This document shows, piece by piece, positions 51,678 through 59,996 of a stretch of DNA of 64,000 bases (positions are counted from its first letter, which is position 1; the number at the start of each line of letters is the position of its first letter). The stretch is from Myxococcus guangdongensis (GTDB lineage Bacteria; Myxococcota; Myxococcia; Myxococcales; Myxococcaceae), in NCBI RefSeq assembly GCF_024198255.1, contig NZ_JAJVKW010000001.1, positions 558,001 to 622,000 on the forward strand. The letters are read 5' to 3'. The position numbers were made by a program, and so were the translations under genes. Under the pieces are notes generated by a model. That model searched no databases, was not told the origin of the DNA, and was given only the letters and a program-made list of their open reading frames with translations.

Positions 51678-53546
51678 ATGGCCCACGACGTCTTCATCAC
51701 CAGCCTGGGGAAGTTCCTCCCCGGCGAGCCCATCACCAATGAGCAGATGGAGGACTACCTCGGCAGGGTCCGGGGCAAGCCCTCCAGGGCCCGCGCCCGC
51801 GTCCTCTCCCAGAACGGAATCACCCAGCGCCACTACGCCATCGATCGCGAGCAGCGCACCGTGCTGCGCAACTGGGACCTCGCGGTGAACGCCATCCAGG
51901 ATGCGCTGTCGCGCTCGCCCATCACCCTGGGGGAGATGGACCTGCTCGTCACCGCCACCACCCAGGGCGACCTGGTGCTGCCGGGCTTCGCCAGCCAGGT
52001 CCACCGCGCGCTGGGAGGCCCCGCGTGCGAGGTGGCGTCGCTGCATGGCATCTGCTCCAGCGGCATGCAGGCCCTGCGCGCCGCGGCGCTCCAGGTCTCC
52101 GGCGGAGAGGCCAAGAGGGCCGTCGTCTGCGCCAGCGAGCTGGTGAGCCGGTTGCTCAAGGCGCGCCACTACGAGGAGGTCACCGCGGACGACAGCGTGC
52201 CCTTCGAGGCGGAGTTCCTGCGCTGGATGCTCTCTGACGGAGCGGCAGCCGCCGTGGTGCAGGACCGGCCGCACCCCACGCGGCTCAGCTTGAAGGTGGA
52301 GTGGATGGACATCCGCTCGCACGCCAACCGGCACGAGCTGAACATGTACGTGGGCGCCCGCTACACGCCCGAGGGTGGCTTCGGGCCCACCTGGCTCGAC
52401 CAGCCCAGCGTCACCGAGGCCGCGGCGCAGGGCGCCTTCAACATCAAGCAGGACATCCGCCGGCTGGAGTCACTGGTCGCGCTGGGCGTGGACGGCTTCT
52501 TCGCGCTGATGGACCAGGGGCTGCTGCGTCCGGACGAGGTCGACTGGTTCTGCATCCACTACTCGTCCCACTACTTCAAGAAGCCCATCGTCGACCTGCT
52601 GGGACGGGGCGGCGTGCGCATCCCCGAGGAGAAGTGGTTCACCAACCTCTCCACGCGCGGCAACACGGGCTGCGCCTCCATCTTCCTCATGTTGGAGGAG
52701 CTGGTGAACGAGGGCCGCGCGCGTCCGGGCCAGCGCATCTACTGCATGGTCCCCGAGAGCGGCGGCTTCATCACCTGTCACGCCCTGCTCACCGTCGTGG
52801 GACCTGAGCGCGCGGCCACGCCTTCGTTCGAGAGCGCCGACGAGCTCGGTCCGCTTCCCCTCAGCCCCCGCGCGGACGGCGAGCCGGTGCGGGAGCAGCT
52901 GGTGCGCGAGCTGACACACGTCTGGGTGGACTTCGAGTCGAGGCTCCAGCAGGTGCCGATTCTCGACAAGCTGCGCCGAGGGGTCTTCACCGTGGAGGAC
53001 TACCGCGAGCTGCTCGTCAACATGCGGCAGCAGGTGGTGGAGGGCTCACGTTGGATTGCGCGCGCCGCGTCCAGCATCACCGCCGAGCACCTGGCCTTGC
53101 GCTCCTCGTTCATCCGTCACGCGCGCGACGAGCACCGCGACTACGAGATGCTGGAGGGGCACTACGTCTCCGTGGGAGGCACGCACGAGGCCATCACCCG
53201 CGCGCCGAAGAACATCGGCAGCGAGGCCTTGTCGGCGTGGATGTTCCACCGCGCCAGTCAGGAGAACCCGTTCGACCTCTTGGGGGCCATGTTCATCATC
53301 GAGGGCCTGGGCAGCCGCGTGGCCCGGCGCTGGGGCACGGCCATCCGCGAGCAACTGCGCCTGGAGGACGAGCAGGTGAGGTTCTTCCTCTACCACGGCG
53401 ACAACGACGCCACGCACCTGGACCGGCTGGACGGTGCGCTCGGCTCGGGCATCCTCACGCCGGAGCTGGCGGCGCGCATCGTCAAGACGGCGAAGGTGAC
53501 GGCGCGCCTGTACCTGCTCCAGCTCGAGGAGCTGGGAAATGTCTGA
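51678..53546 (+). CDS. Ketosynthase III fused to a haem-oxygenase-like di-iron domain
   Basis: This 622-residue protein has two parts. Residues about 1-355 are a FabH-like ketosynthase with a visible triad: Cys126 in GICSSGMQAL, His294 in FCIHYSS and Asn329 in RGNTGCAS. Residues about 400-622 are a helical domain with the iron-containing redox enzyme pattern: IRHARDEHRDYEML (His481, Asp484, His486), a Glu-rich helix FIIEGLG and HGDNDATH (His573, Asp577, His580). From memory, StlD/DarB ketosynthases of dialkylresorcinol synthesis have this size. The ATG at 51678 was chosen because the fold starts there; the frame continues upstream through the palindrome. Confidence 0.78.
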   Translation: MAHDVFITSLGKFLPGEPITNEQMEDYLGRVRGKPSRARARVLSQNGITQRHYAIDREQRTVLRNWDLAVNAIQDALSRSPITLGEMDLLVTATTQGDLVLPGFASQVHRALGGPACEVASLHGICSSGMQALRAAALQVSGGEAKRAVVCASELVSRLLKARHYEEVTADDSVPFEAEFLRWMLSDGAAAAVVQDRPHPTRLSLKVEWMDIRSHANRHELNMYVGARYTPEGGFGPTWLDQPSVTEAAAQGAFNIKQDIRRLESLVALGVDGFFALMDQGLLRPDEVDWFCIHYSSHYFKKPIVDLLGRGGVRIPEEKWFTNLSTRGNTGCASIFLMLEELVNEGRARPGQRIYCMVPESGGFITCHALLTVVGPERAATPSFESADELGPLPLSPRADGEPVREQLVRELTHVWVDFESRLQQVPILDKLRRGVFTVEDYRELLVNMRQQVVEGSRWIARAASSITAEHLALRSSFIRHARDEHRDYEMLEGHYVSVGGTHEAITRAPKNIGSEALSAWMFHRASQENPFDLLGAMFIIEGLGSRVARRWGTAIREQLRLEDEQVRFFLYHGDNDATHLDRLDGALGSGILTPELAARIVKTAKVTARLYLLQLEELGNV

Positions 53547-53598
53547 GTCGTGTCATGGTGCGGGACACGCGCGCCTCGTCCCTTCGTTCCGGTGAGTC

Positions 53599-54525
53599 AT
53601 GGACCCCGTCGAGCAACTGAACAACCAGCCGCACGACCCCAGGGACCCCGACCCCTGGGTGGCGATGTTCCTGGACCGCAGCCTGCCGATGAACGAGCGC
53701 ACCAAGGCGGCGCTGCTCGTGGACCAGCGCTCGCGCTCGCGTCAGTTCCTGCTGCCCCTCATGCGCCCCATGGCGCGGCTCTTCATCGTCTTCTTCCAGG
53801 TGGTGAAGCTCTTCATCCCCAACCGCTTCACCTCGTCGAAGCTGCTGCACCGGCTGCTCGCGTGGGGGCTCAAGGTGTGGGTCAGCCCGGAGGCGAACTT
53901 CCTCATCCTCCGGCACTTCCACGTCGGCTCGGAGATTCTCGACTTCATCGCCCGCAACGCGAAGGAGCTGAACGTCCCCACCCAGCCCCTGCGTCCGACG
54001 ACGCTGGAGCACGTGAAGGACGAAATCTTCCTCCAGCACGACCTCAACCTCTTCAACTTCGTCATCCGGCTGAACAAGGCGCTGCGCGAGCAGGGACGCA
54101 CCCTGGAGCCACCGGCCCAGCTGGACTTCAGCGGCATCTCCGACGAGTTCCCACTGGAGCCCCTCCCCAACGGCTGGACGAACTTCCTGGACCTCCAGTC
54201 GGCGATTGAAATCTTCACGCCGGTGTACCAGCTGTTCCTCACGGACCGGGACTTCTGGCGGGCGAGCAACTCGCTGCAGCTCGACGAGACCATCGCCATC
54301 TACGTGGCCACGCTGATGCAGGCGCCGGGGCTCGTTGCGCTGGTGAACAACCGCCATCCGCTGGTGCCGCTGTCGACGATGCGCGCGGGCTTCCGGTTGG
54401 TGCTGCACGGCCTGTCCGCGGAGTCGATGCACGCGTTCCTGGTGGAGTGCAAACACGGGCGGATGCCCCAGCTCGCGCGCATCGTGGCGCCGGGGCTCCG
54501 GGCTCCCGCGCCCGAAGCGGCCTGA
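53599..54525 (+). CDS. Hypothetical protein next to the ketosynthase fusion
   Basis: This 308-residue protein has no clear family. It is mostly helical with an aromatic, hydrophobic middle (LFIVFFQVVKLFIPNRF). A polar HDLNLFNFVIRLNKALREQ segment follows, and then a second helical half (FTPVYQLFLTDRDFWRASNS). It has no signal or metal motif. It lies 52 bases after the ketosynthase fusion on the same strand, so the two are probably co-transcribed, and it may be the substrate partner or tailoring protein of that pathway. The ATG at 53599 is preceded by a weak ribosome site. Confidence 0.6.
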   Translation: MDPVEQLNNQPHDPRDPDPWVAMFLDRSLPMNERTKAALLVDQRSRSRQFLLPLMRPMARLFIVFFQVVKLFIPNRFTSSKLLHRLLAWGLKVWVSPEANFLILRHFHVGSEILDFIARNAKELNVPTQPLRPTTLEHVKDEIFLQHDLNLFNFVIRLNKALREQGRTLEPPAQLDFSGISDEFPLEPLPNGWTNFLDLQSAIEIFTPVYQLFLTDRDFWRASNSLQLDETIAIYVATLMQAPGLVALVNNRHPLVPLSTMRAGFRLVLHGLSAESMHAFLVECKHGRMPQLARIVAPGLRAPAPEAA

Positions 54526-54679
54526 ACCTCGCGTCGTCGTCTTCCACTCGGAGCGAGTGGAGAGAAGCCAACACGGCGAAGACAACGGGCCTCGCGCGCA
54601 TCGCGGCGGGTGGCGTTCCCGGGGAAGCTGCCCGGGCGCCGCCTTCGCGGGGCGCATCGCTCGCCGCGCGAGGTCCCTC

Positions 54680-56779
54680 GTGAAGGAAGCCACTCCGACA
54701 AGTCCCCCGTCCCGTCCTGGCCTCGTGCCGCTGCTCGGCTGGGTGCTCGTCGCGCTCGTCGGTGCCTTCTGTCTGGGCACGGTGGCGCTCCACCGGGGCG
54801 AGTCCATCAACGCCATCTGGCTGCTGGTGGCCTCGGTCTGCGTGTTCCTCATCGGATATCGCTTCTACGGGCGGTTCATCGCGGACCGGGCGCTGAAGCT
54901 GGACCCGACGCGGGCGACACCCGCGCTGCGGCACAACGATGGACTGGACTACGTGCCCACGGACAAGTGGGTGTTGTTCGGCCACCACTTCGCGGCCATC
55001 GCCGGCGCGGGGCCGCTGGTGGGGCCGGTGCTGGCGGCGCAGATGGGTTACCTGCCGGGCACGCTGTGGATTCTGGCGGGCGTGGTGCTGGCGGGCGCGG
55101 TGCAGGACTTCACGGTGCTGTTCCTCTCCATCCGGCGCGACGGCAAGTCCCTGGGGGACATGGTCCGGATGGAGCTGGGGCCGGCCGCGGGTGTGGTGGC
55201 GATGGTGGGCGTGTTGATGATCATGATGATCATCCTCGCGGTGCTGGCGCTCGTGGTGGTCAAGGCGCTGACGCACAGCCCCTGGGGCACCTTCACCGTG
55301 GCGATGACCATTCCCATCGCCCTGGCGATGGGCCTGTACCTGCGCTACGTGCGCCGCGGCAAGGTGCTCGAGGTGTCGATCGCCGGCTTCGTGCTGCTGA
55401 TGCTGTCCATCTGGTTGGGGGGACGGGTGGCGGAGTCGGCCACGTGGGCGCCCTTCTTCACGTTCGACAGCAAGGCGCTGGCGTGGATGCTCATCGCGTA
55501 TGGCTTCTGCGCGTCGGTGCTGCCGGTGTGGCTGTTGCTGGCGCCGCGCGACTACCTGTCCACGTTCCTGAAGATTGGCACCGTGCTGGTGCTGGCGGTG
55601 GGCATCGTGCTGGCGGCGCCGGAGATGCGGATGCCCGCCGTCACCCGCTTCACGGACGGCAGCGGGCCGGTGTTCTCCGGCAGCCTGTTCCCGTTCCTGT
55701 TCATCACCATCGCCTGTGGCGCGGTGTCGGGGTGGCACTCGCTCATCGCCTCGGGGACCACGCCCAAGATGCTGGCGAACGAGCGGGACGCGAAGATGGT
55801 GGGCTACGGGGCGATGTTGATGGAGTCGTTCGTCGCCATCATGGCGCTCATCTCCGCGACGGTGCTCCAGCCAGGGGTGTACTTCGCGATGAACGCCCCG
55901 CCGGCGCTGATTGGCACGACGGTGGAGCAGGCGGCGCGCACCATCAGCGAGTGGGGCTTCGTCATCACGCCCGAGGTGCTGGCGCAGACGGCGCGGGACA
56001 TCGGCGAGACGTCCATCCTCTCCCGGGCGGGAGGCGCTCCGACGCTGGCGGTGGGCATGGCGCAGATCCTCCATGGGCTGGTGGCCGGCGAGGGGATGAT
56101 GGCGTTCTGGTACCACTACGCCATCCTGTTCGAGGCGCTGTTCATCCTCACCACGGTGGACGCCGGCACGCGCGTGGGGCGGTTCATGATTCAGGAGCTT
56201 GCGGGCCTGGTGTACGCGCCGCTCAAGCGCACGGAGTCCTGGGGCGCCAACCTCATCGCCACGGCGCTGGGCGTGGCGGGCTGGGGATACTTCCTCTACC
56301 AGGGCGTGGTGGACCCGCTGGGCGGCATCAACACGCTCTGGCCCTTGTTCGGCATCGCGAACCAGATGCTCGCGGCCATCGCGCTGACGCTGGTGTGTGT
56401 CGTGTTCGTGAAGATGAAGCGCGAGCGCTACCTGTGGATTCCCGCGCTGCCGGCGGCGTGGCTGGTGTGCTGCACGCTCGTGGCGGGATGGCAGAAGGTG
56501 TTCGGCTCGGACCCGCGCGTCAGCTTCGTGGCGCACGCGCGCGACTTCTCCGCCGCCATCGACGCGGGCAAGGTGCTGTCGCCCGCGAAGTCGCTGGAGG
56601 AGATGCGGCAGATCATCTCCAACGACTACCTGGACGCCGGGCTCACCGTCTTCTTCATGGTGCTGGTGCTGGCGACGGTGGGCTTCGGGGTGCGCTCCGC
56701 GCTCGCGGCCCGGCGCTCCGCGACGCCCACGGCGAATGAGACCCCCTACGTCCCCGTGACGGCGGCGGAGGGCTCCTGA
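54680..56779 (+). CDS. cstA: Carbon starvation protein A family pyruvate/peptide transporter (CstA)
   Basis: This 699-residue protein has about 16-18 membrane helices and CstA motifs (AIAGAGPLVGPVLAAQMGYL, GAVQDF, FACGAVSG-like IACGAVSGWHS). CstA-type proteins take up pyruvate and peptides, often induced on carbon starvation. GTG at 54680 (GAGG upstream) is my start. The stop lies one base before a small partner gene; that tandem is conserved in the family. No LytS/LytTR sensor is adjacent. Confidence 0.93.
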   Translation: MKEATPTSPPSRPGLVPLLGWVLVALVGAFCLGTVALHRGESINAIWLLVASVCVFLIGYRFYGRFIADRALKLDPTRATPALRHNDGLDYVPTDKWVLFGHHFAAIAGAGPLVGPVLAAQMGYLPGTLWILAGVVLAGAVQDFTVLFLSIRRDGKSLGDMVRMELGPAAGVVAMVGVLMIMMIILAVLALVVVKALTHSPWGTFTVAMTIPIALAMGLYLRYVRRGKVLEVSIAGFVLLMLSIWLGGRVAESATWAPFFTFDSKALAWMLIAYGFCASVLPVWLLLAPRDYLSTFLKIGTVLVLAVGIVLAAPEMRMPAVTRFTDGSGPVFSGSLFPFLFITIACGAVSGWHSLIASGTTPKMLANERDAKMVGYGAMLMESFVAIMALISATVLQPGVYFAMNAPPALIGTTVEQAARTISEWGFVITPEVLAQTARDIGETSILSRAGGAPTLAVGMAQILHGLVAGEGMMAFWYHYAILFEALFILTTVDAGTRVGRFMIQELAGLVYAPLKRTESWGANLIATALGVAGWGYFLYQGVVDPLGGINTLWPLFGIANQMLAAIALTLVCVVFVKMKRERYLWIPALPAAWLVCCTLVAGWQKVFGSDPRVSFVAHARDFSAAIDAGKVLSPAKSLEEMRQIISNDYLDAGLTVFFMVLVLATVGFGVRSALAARRSATPTANETPYVPVTAAEGS

Positions 56780-56780
56780 G

Positions 56781-56984
56781 ATGGCGACCTGGGCGGAGGC
56801 GCTTCGACGCGGCTGGCGACAGGCCGTCCGCATCGCGCGGCTGATGATTGGGGTGCCCGACTACGAGGCGTACGTGGCGCACCTGCGCGCGCATCATCCG
56901 GAGCGTCCGGTGATGACGTACGAGGAGTTCTTCGACGAGCGCATGGCGGCGCGCTACCGGGGCGGTGGCGGACGCTGCTGTTGA
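56781..56984 (+). CDS. YbdD/YjiX-family small protein, CstA partner
   Basis: This 67-residue protein has the conserved DUF466 sequence: MIGVPDYEAYVAHLRAHHPE, then MTYEEFFDERMAARYRG and a Cys-Cys C terminus. It starts one base after the cstA stop and is required together with CstA-type transporters. No membrane span is evident, so it is probably a cytoplasmic stabiliser. A large hairpin terminator follows. Confidence 0.9.
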   Translation: MATWAEALRRGWRQAVRIARLMIGVPDYEAYVAHLRAHHPERPVMTYEEFFDERMAARYRGGGGRCC

Positions 56985-57117
56985 GCCGAGGAGTTCCGCG
57001 GCGATTCCGTCGCGGTGAGCCACCGCGGCAGTGTCCGCCGCATCCGCCGACGCAAGAAGCCCGCGACGCGCCAATGGCCTCGCGCCGCCGGGCGCTCCTG
57101 CCGCAGGGGGCCTGAAC

Positions 57118-57156
57118 GGGTCACCCGCCGTGCGGAACGAGCACGGCGGGTGACCC
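57118..57156. terminator. Large convergent hairpin with 16-bp perfect stem
   Basis: Arms GGGTCACCCGCCGTGC (57118-57133) and GCACGGCGGGTGACCC (57141-57156) are perfect complements with a seven-base loop. It lies between the cstA operon and the convergent basic-protein gene, so a bidirectional terminator is likely despite no U-run. Confidence 0.7.
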
Positions 57157-57209
57157 AGGTGCGCCCCTCCACGCCGCCACGACGCGAGCGCGGCGGGAAG
57201 GCCGGACGC

Positions 57210-57758
57210 TCACCGCCGCGTCGCCGCCTTGCGAGCACGACGCGCGGCGGGCGTGTTCGCCACGTACTGCCGACCTCTTCGCGAGGCCGTGCGCTTGCGC
57301 CGCTCCGTGGCCTGCTTCTGACGCGCGCTGAGCCGCGACCACGCCTTCTTCGGCAGATAGCGAGCCGTCGTCGCGCCACGGCGCGCGCGCGTGCCGCCGG
57401 TGCTCGTCTGCCAGGCCTCGCGCGTCCACGACGTGAGCGACTTCTGGCTCGTCGCCTTCCGCCCGCGATAGCCACCGCCGGCCTTCACGTATTCAGCGGC
57501 CAGCAGCTGGGCCTTGCGCGCGCTCCACTGTCCCGCGCGCCCTCCCCGCGAGCCCGCCATGATGCGCTTCTTGAGGCGCTCCCTCAGCGCGGGCCGCGTG
57601 TACCGGCTGTTCGCCGAGGCGCGCGCCCCGGACGCCACACGACGTCGGGGCGCGGCGGTGGCACGTCGAGGCTTCGACATGCGCGTACGAGAAACCATCC
57701 GCTTCTTGGGCATCCCACGGGTGCGCGACGTAGCGCGCGAGCTCTTCTTGGTGACCAT
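57210..57758 (-). CDS. Basic DUF5872-type protein, possibly DNA-associated
   Basis: This 182-residue, strongly basic protein has an Arg/Lys/Ser/Ala-rich N terminus of about 55 residues. A DUF5872-like core follows (KKRIMAGSRGGRAGQWSARK, AAEYVKAGGGYRGRK, ARYLPKKAWSRLSARQKQAT), with an Ala/Arg tail. The pattern resembles a eukaryote-like histone tail plus a small globular domain. It may bind DNA or RNA. The ATG at 57756-57758 is chosen because GGAGGG lies six bases upstream. Confidence 0.75.
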   Translation of the reverse strand: MVTKKSSRATSRTRGMPKKRMVSRTRMSKPRRATAAPRRRVASGARASANSRYTRPALRERLKKRIMAGSRGGRAGQWSARKAQLLAAEYVKAGGGYRGRKATSQKSLTSWTREAWQTSTGGTRARRGATTARYLPKKAWSRLSARQKQATERRKRTASRRGRQYVANTPAARRARKAATRR

Positions 57759-57888
57759 CAAGTCCCTCCCCCTCAGTGACTGCGCTGCGCGCCACAGTTG
57801 GGGACGGCCAGCGCACCTCGCAATCACCTGGCCTTGCCGCCTGCTCCTCGCGACGAGGGCCCGCTCCCTCTCATGCCCGCCCTCCGGC

Positions 57889-58083
57889 TCAATCCTTCAC
57901 ACCCGCCGGCCCCCGGGGGCGGAAGAGCGCGCAAGCCCGCACCGGCTGCGGCGGGTACTTCCCCGGCAACAGCGGGCACATGATGAACACCGAGGTCCGC
58001 GACTGGACGTAGCGCGGTGGCGCGGCGCAGCGATGGCAGAGGCTGTCCGGGAACGGGAGCGACTCGGGAGGGGGCGTCGTCAT
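57889..58083 (-). CDS. Small Cys-containing protein, probable zinc binder
   Basis: This 64-residue protein has four Cys (16, 19, 36 and 51) in a C-x2-C-x16-C-x14-C arrangement (LCHRCAAPPRYVQSRTSVF, then IMCPLLPGKYPPQPVRACAL). The basic Arg/Pro-rich pattern fits a small zinc-ribbon. The start is the ATG at 58083; a longer frame to 58113 exists without a ribosome site. I remember similar short proteins in myxobacteria but not a function. It is a weak call because neither end has strong signals. Confidence 0.5.
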   Translation of the reverse strand: MTTPPPESLPFPDSLCHRCAAPPRYVQSRTSVFIMCPLLPGKYPPQPVRACALFRPRGPAGVKD

Positions 58084-58243
58084 GGGGTCTCGACGGGAGT
58101 CTTGCCACGGCACTGTCGTCCGCGTGCGTCATGCGGGCTTCCGCCGTGCATGTCTCCCTTCATCTCACAATTCGAGGAAACAAACGCAGACCTGTCCAGA
58201 CAATCCAAGTGACTCAGCCCCCCTCACCCAGAGGAGTCACGCA

Positions 58244-59104
58244 ATGGCCCCGCCTGTTCGTCTCGAGAATCGCCGAGCGGTTCCGTACCGTCGAGTGGAG
58301 CCAGAGGTGGCGCCCAAGCCGCAGGCCACCCCCGTGTCGGCCCAGGCGAAGGCGTCGCCCATCGTCGATGAGTTCATCCCGTCGCTGCCCATCCCCGGCA
58401 AGGACGTGCTCAAGAAGGTCCAGGACGCGGCGAACCAGCTCGAGGGGCAGCCGCTCGACGACGCGCAGAAGAAGGACTTGAAGAAGGTCTTCGGCGACAG
58501 CGTCGACCTGGACAAGGTCAGCGTGGTGAAGGGGCCCTCGACGCTCTTCGACAACCTGAGCCGCTACACGCCCGCCTTCACGGTGGGGAACAAGATCCTC
58601 GTCAACCCGAAGGCGCAGGACGGCTCGCCCACGAACTTCCCTCCGTCCAAGGACCTGCTCACCCACGAGGCCACCCACGTCTGGCAGTACCAGAACCACG
58701 GCGCGGACTACGCGGCCAAGGCGCTGGTCGCGCAGGGCGCGGGACAGGGCTACGACTGGGAGAAGGGCCTCGAGTCCGGCAAGAAGTGGGCGGACCTCAA
58801 CCCCGAGCAACAGGGCGAGCTCATCCAGGACGCGTACAAGCAGGGCTACTTCGACGGCAAGCGGCCGTTCGTCGGAGAGAGCGGCAAGGACCGCACCGCG
58901 TACCTCGACGAGGCGGTGAAGCAGATGCGCGAGGGCAAGGGAGACCCGAACTGGGACTTCTCCAAGGCCACGGGCAAGTGGAACGAGGTCAAGGACGCGG
59001 TGGTCGACGGCGTGAAGGACGCTGGCAAGAAGGTCTGGGACACCGTCACGGAGCCCCTCGAGCGCGTCAAGGATGGCATCCTCGATCGCCTCCCCTGGCG
59101 TTGA
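58244..59104 (+). CDS. Putative HEXXH peptidase-like protein with amphipathic tail
   Basis: This 286-residue protein has a disordered, Pro/Ala-rich N terminus (residues 1-50). A domain holding LLTHEATHVWQYQNHG follows, a His-Glu-x-x-His zinc motif like the DUF4157 toxin-associated peptidase fold. The C terminus (VKDAVVDGVKDAGKKVWDTV, TEPLERVKDG) forms amphipathic helices. It has no signal peptide, so delivery through a contractile or secretion system is conceivable. The ribosome site GAGGAG lies seven bases before the ATG at 58244. The frame extends upstream without support. Confidence 0.65.
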   Translation: MAPPVRLENRRAVPYRRVEPEVAPKPQATPVSAQAKASPIVDEFIPSLPIPGKDVLKKVQDAANQLEGQPLDDAQKKDLKKVFGDSVDLDKVSVVKGPSTLFDNLSRYTPAFTVGNKILVNPKAQDGSPTNFPPSKDLLTHEATHVWQYQNHGADYAAKALVAQGAGQGYDWEKGLESGKKWADLNPEQQGELIQDAYKQGYFDGKRPFVGESGKDRTAYLDEAVKQMREGKGDPNWDFSKATGKWNEVKDAVVDGVKDAGKKVWDTVTEPLERVKDGILDRLPWR

Positions 59105-59106
59105 GG

Positions 59107-59961
59107 CTAGGGCTTCGCGCCTGACGCGGGACTGTCCGCCGGTGGGTTCGGTTCACGAAGCCACCGCGCGGCGGCCTGCGCGACCTCGGCCGGAATCGAG
59201 TGGCCGCCGGTGAACTCGTGGAACCGCACGTCGAAGCCCGCCGAGCGCAGCTCCGCGCCGATGCGCCGCCCCTCCTCCACGGGGATGGCCTTGTCTCCGA
59301 CGCCGTGGGCGATGAACACGCGCGGTACACCGCGAGGCTCCGCCGCGTCCACGAAGCCCGGCGCGAAGGCCACGATGCGCGAGAACAGGTCCCCGTTCAG
59401 GATGCCCATGGACAACGCATAGGACGCGCCATCCGAGAACCCGGAGACGCTGATGCGCTCGGGGGCCACGGCGTAGCGAGCGAAGACCCGCGCGAGCGCC
59501 CGGTCGATGAAGTCCAGGTCCGCGCCCCCCGTGGCCAGCTTGTGGTCCCACGTCACGCCGCGCGACTCCGGTATCACCAGCAGGAGCCCCTCCGCCTCCG
59601 CGACGGGCGCCAGCGCCTCCAGCATCTGCCGCGCGTTCCCCATCGCGCCGTGCAGCAACAGCATCAACGACGCGGGCTGCTCCGGACGGTAGGAGCGAGG
59701 CACGTACACGAGCCCGTCCCGCGCGCCGCCCAGCCCCAGCGGGTGCTCGCCGACCGCCGCTGACACCTCCGACACCGGGCCCGGACGCGAGCGCACCCGA
59801 CCCTCCGTGGACACGTGGGCGAGGGGACCCGCCATCGTGGCCTCTCTCGCGGGCCCCGCGCTCTTGGGCGCCACACAGGCCACGAGCCCCAGGCACATCC
59901 CCACGAGAGCTCGAAGCAGGGCCTCCCGCGGCGAGAAGACCAGAGACCTCCTCGTCGGCAT
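59107..59961 (-). CDS. Lipoprotein-type alpha/beta esterase, PHB depolymerase-like
   Basis: This 284-residue protein has a signal with lipobox-like LVAC. Its esterase core shows LMLLLHGAMGNARQML, the nucleophile Ser in VSGFSDGASY, Asp in HGVGDKAIP and His in GGHSIP. It resembles poly(hydroxybutyrate) depolymerase-like and phospholipase/carboxylesterase enzymes. The start is the ATG at 59959-59961 with GGAGGAGG upstream; the open frame to 60570 overlaps threonine synthase and is not coding. It follows thrC by 35 bases on the same strand. Confidence 0.8.
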   Translation of the reverse strand: MPTRRSLVFSPREALLRALVGMCLGLVACVAPKSAGPAREATMAGPLAHVSTEGRVRSRPGPVSEVSAAVGEHPLGLGGARDGLVYVPRSYRPEQPASLMLLLHGAMGNARQMLEALAPVAEAEGLLLVIPESRGVTWDHKLATGGADLDFIDRALARVFARYAVAPERISVSGFSDGASYALSMGILNGDLFSRIVAFAPGFVDAAEPRGVPRVFIAHGVGDKAIPVEEGRRIGAELRSAGFDVRFHEFTGGHSIPAEVAQAAARWLREPNPPADSPASGAKP

Positions 59962-59996
59962 CTTCACGCCTCCTCCTTCGCGGTTGCGACTCCGCT

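Noticed and set aside
54239-56833. Open minus-strand frame of 864 codons opposite cstA
   Set aside because: Low-complexity His/Arg-rich translation; cstA has a full set of membrane helices and motifs.
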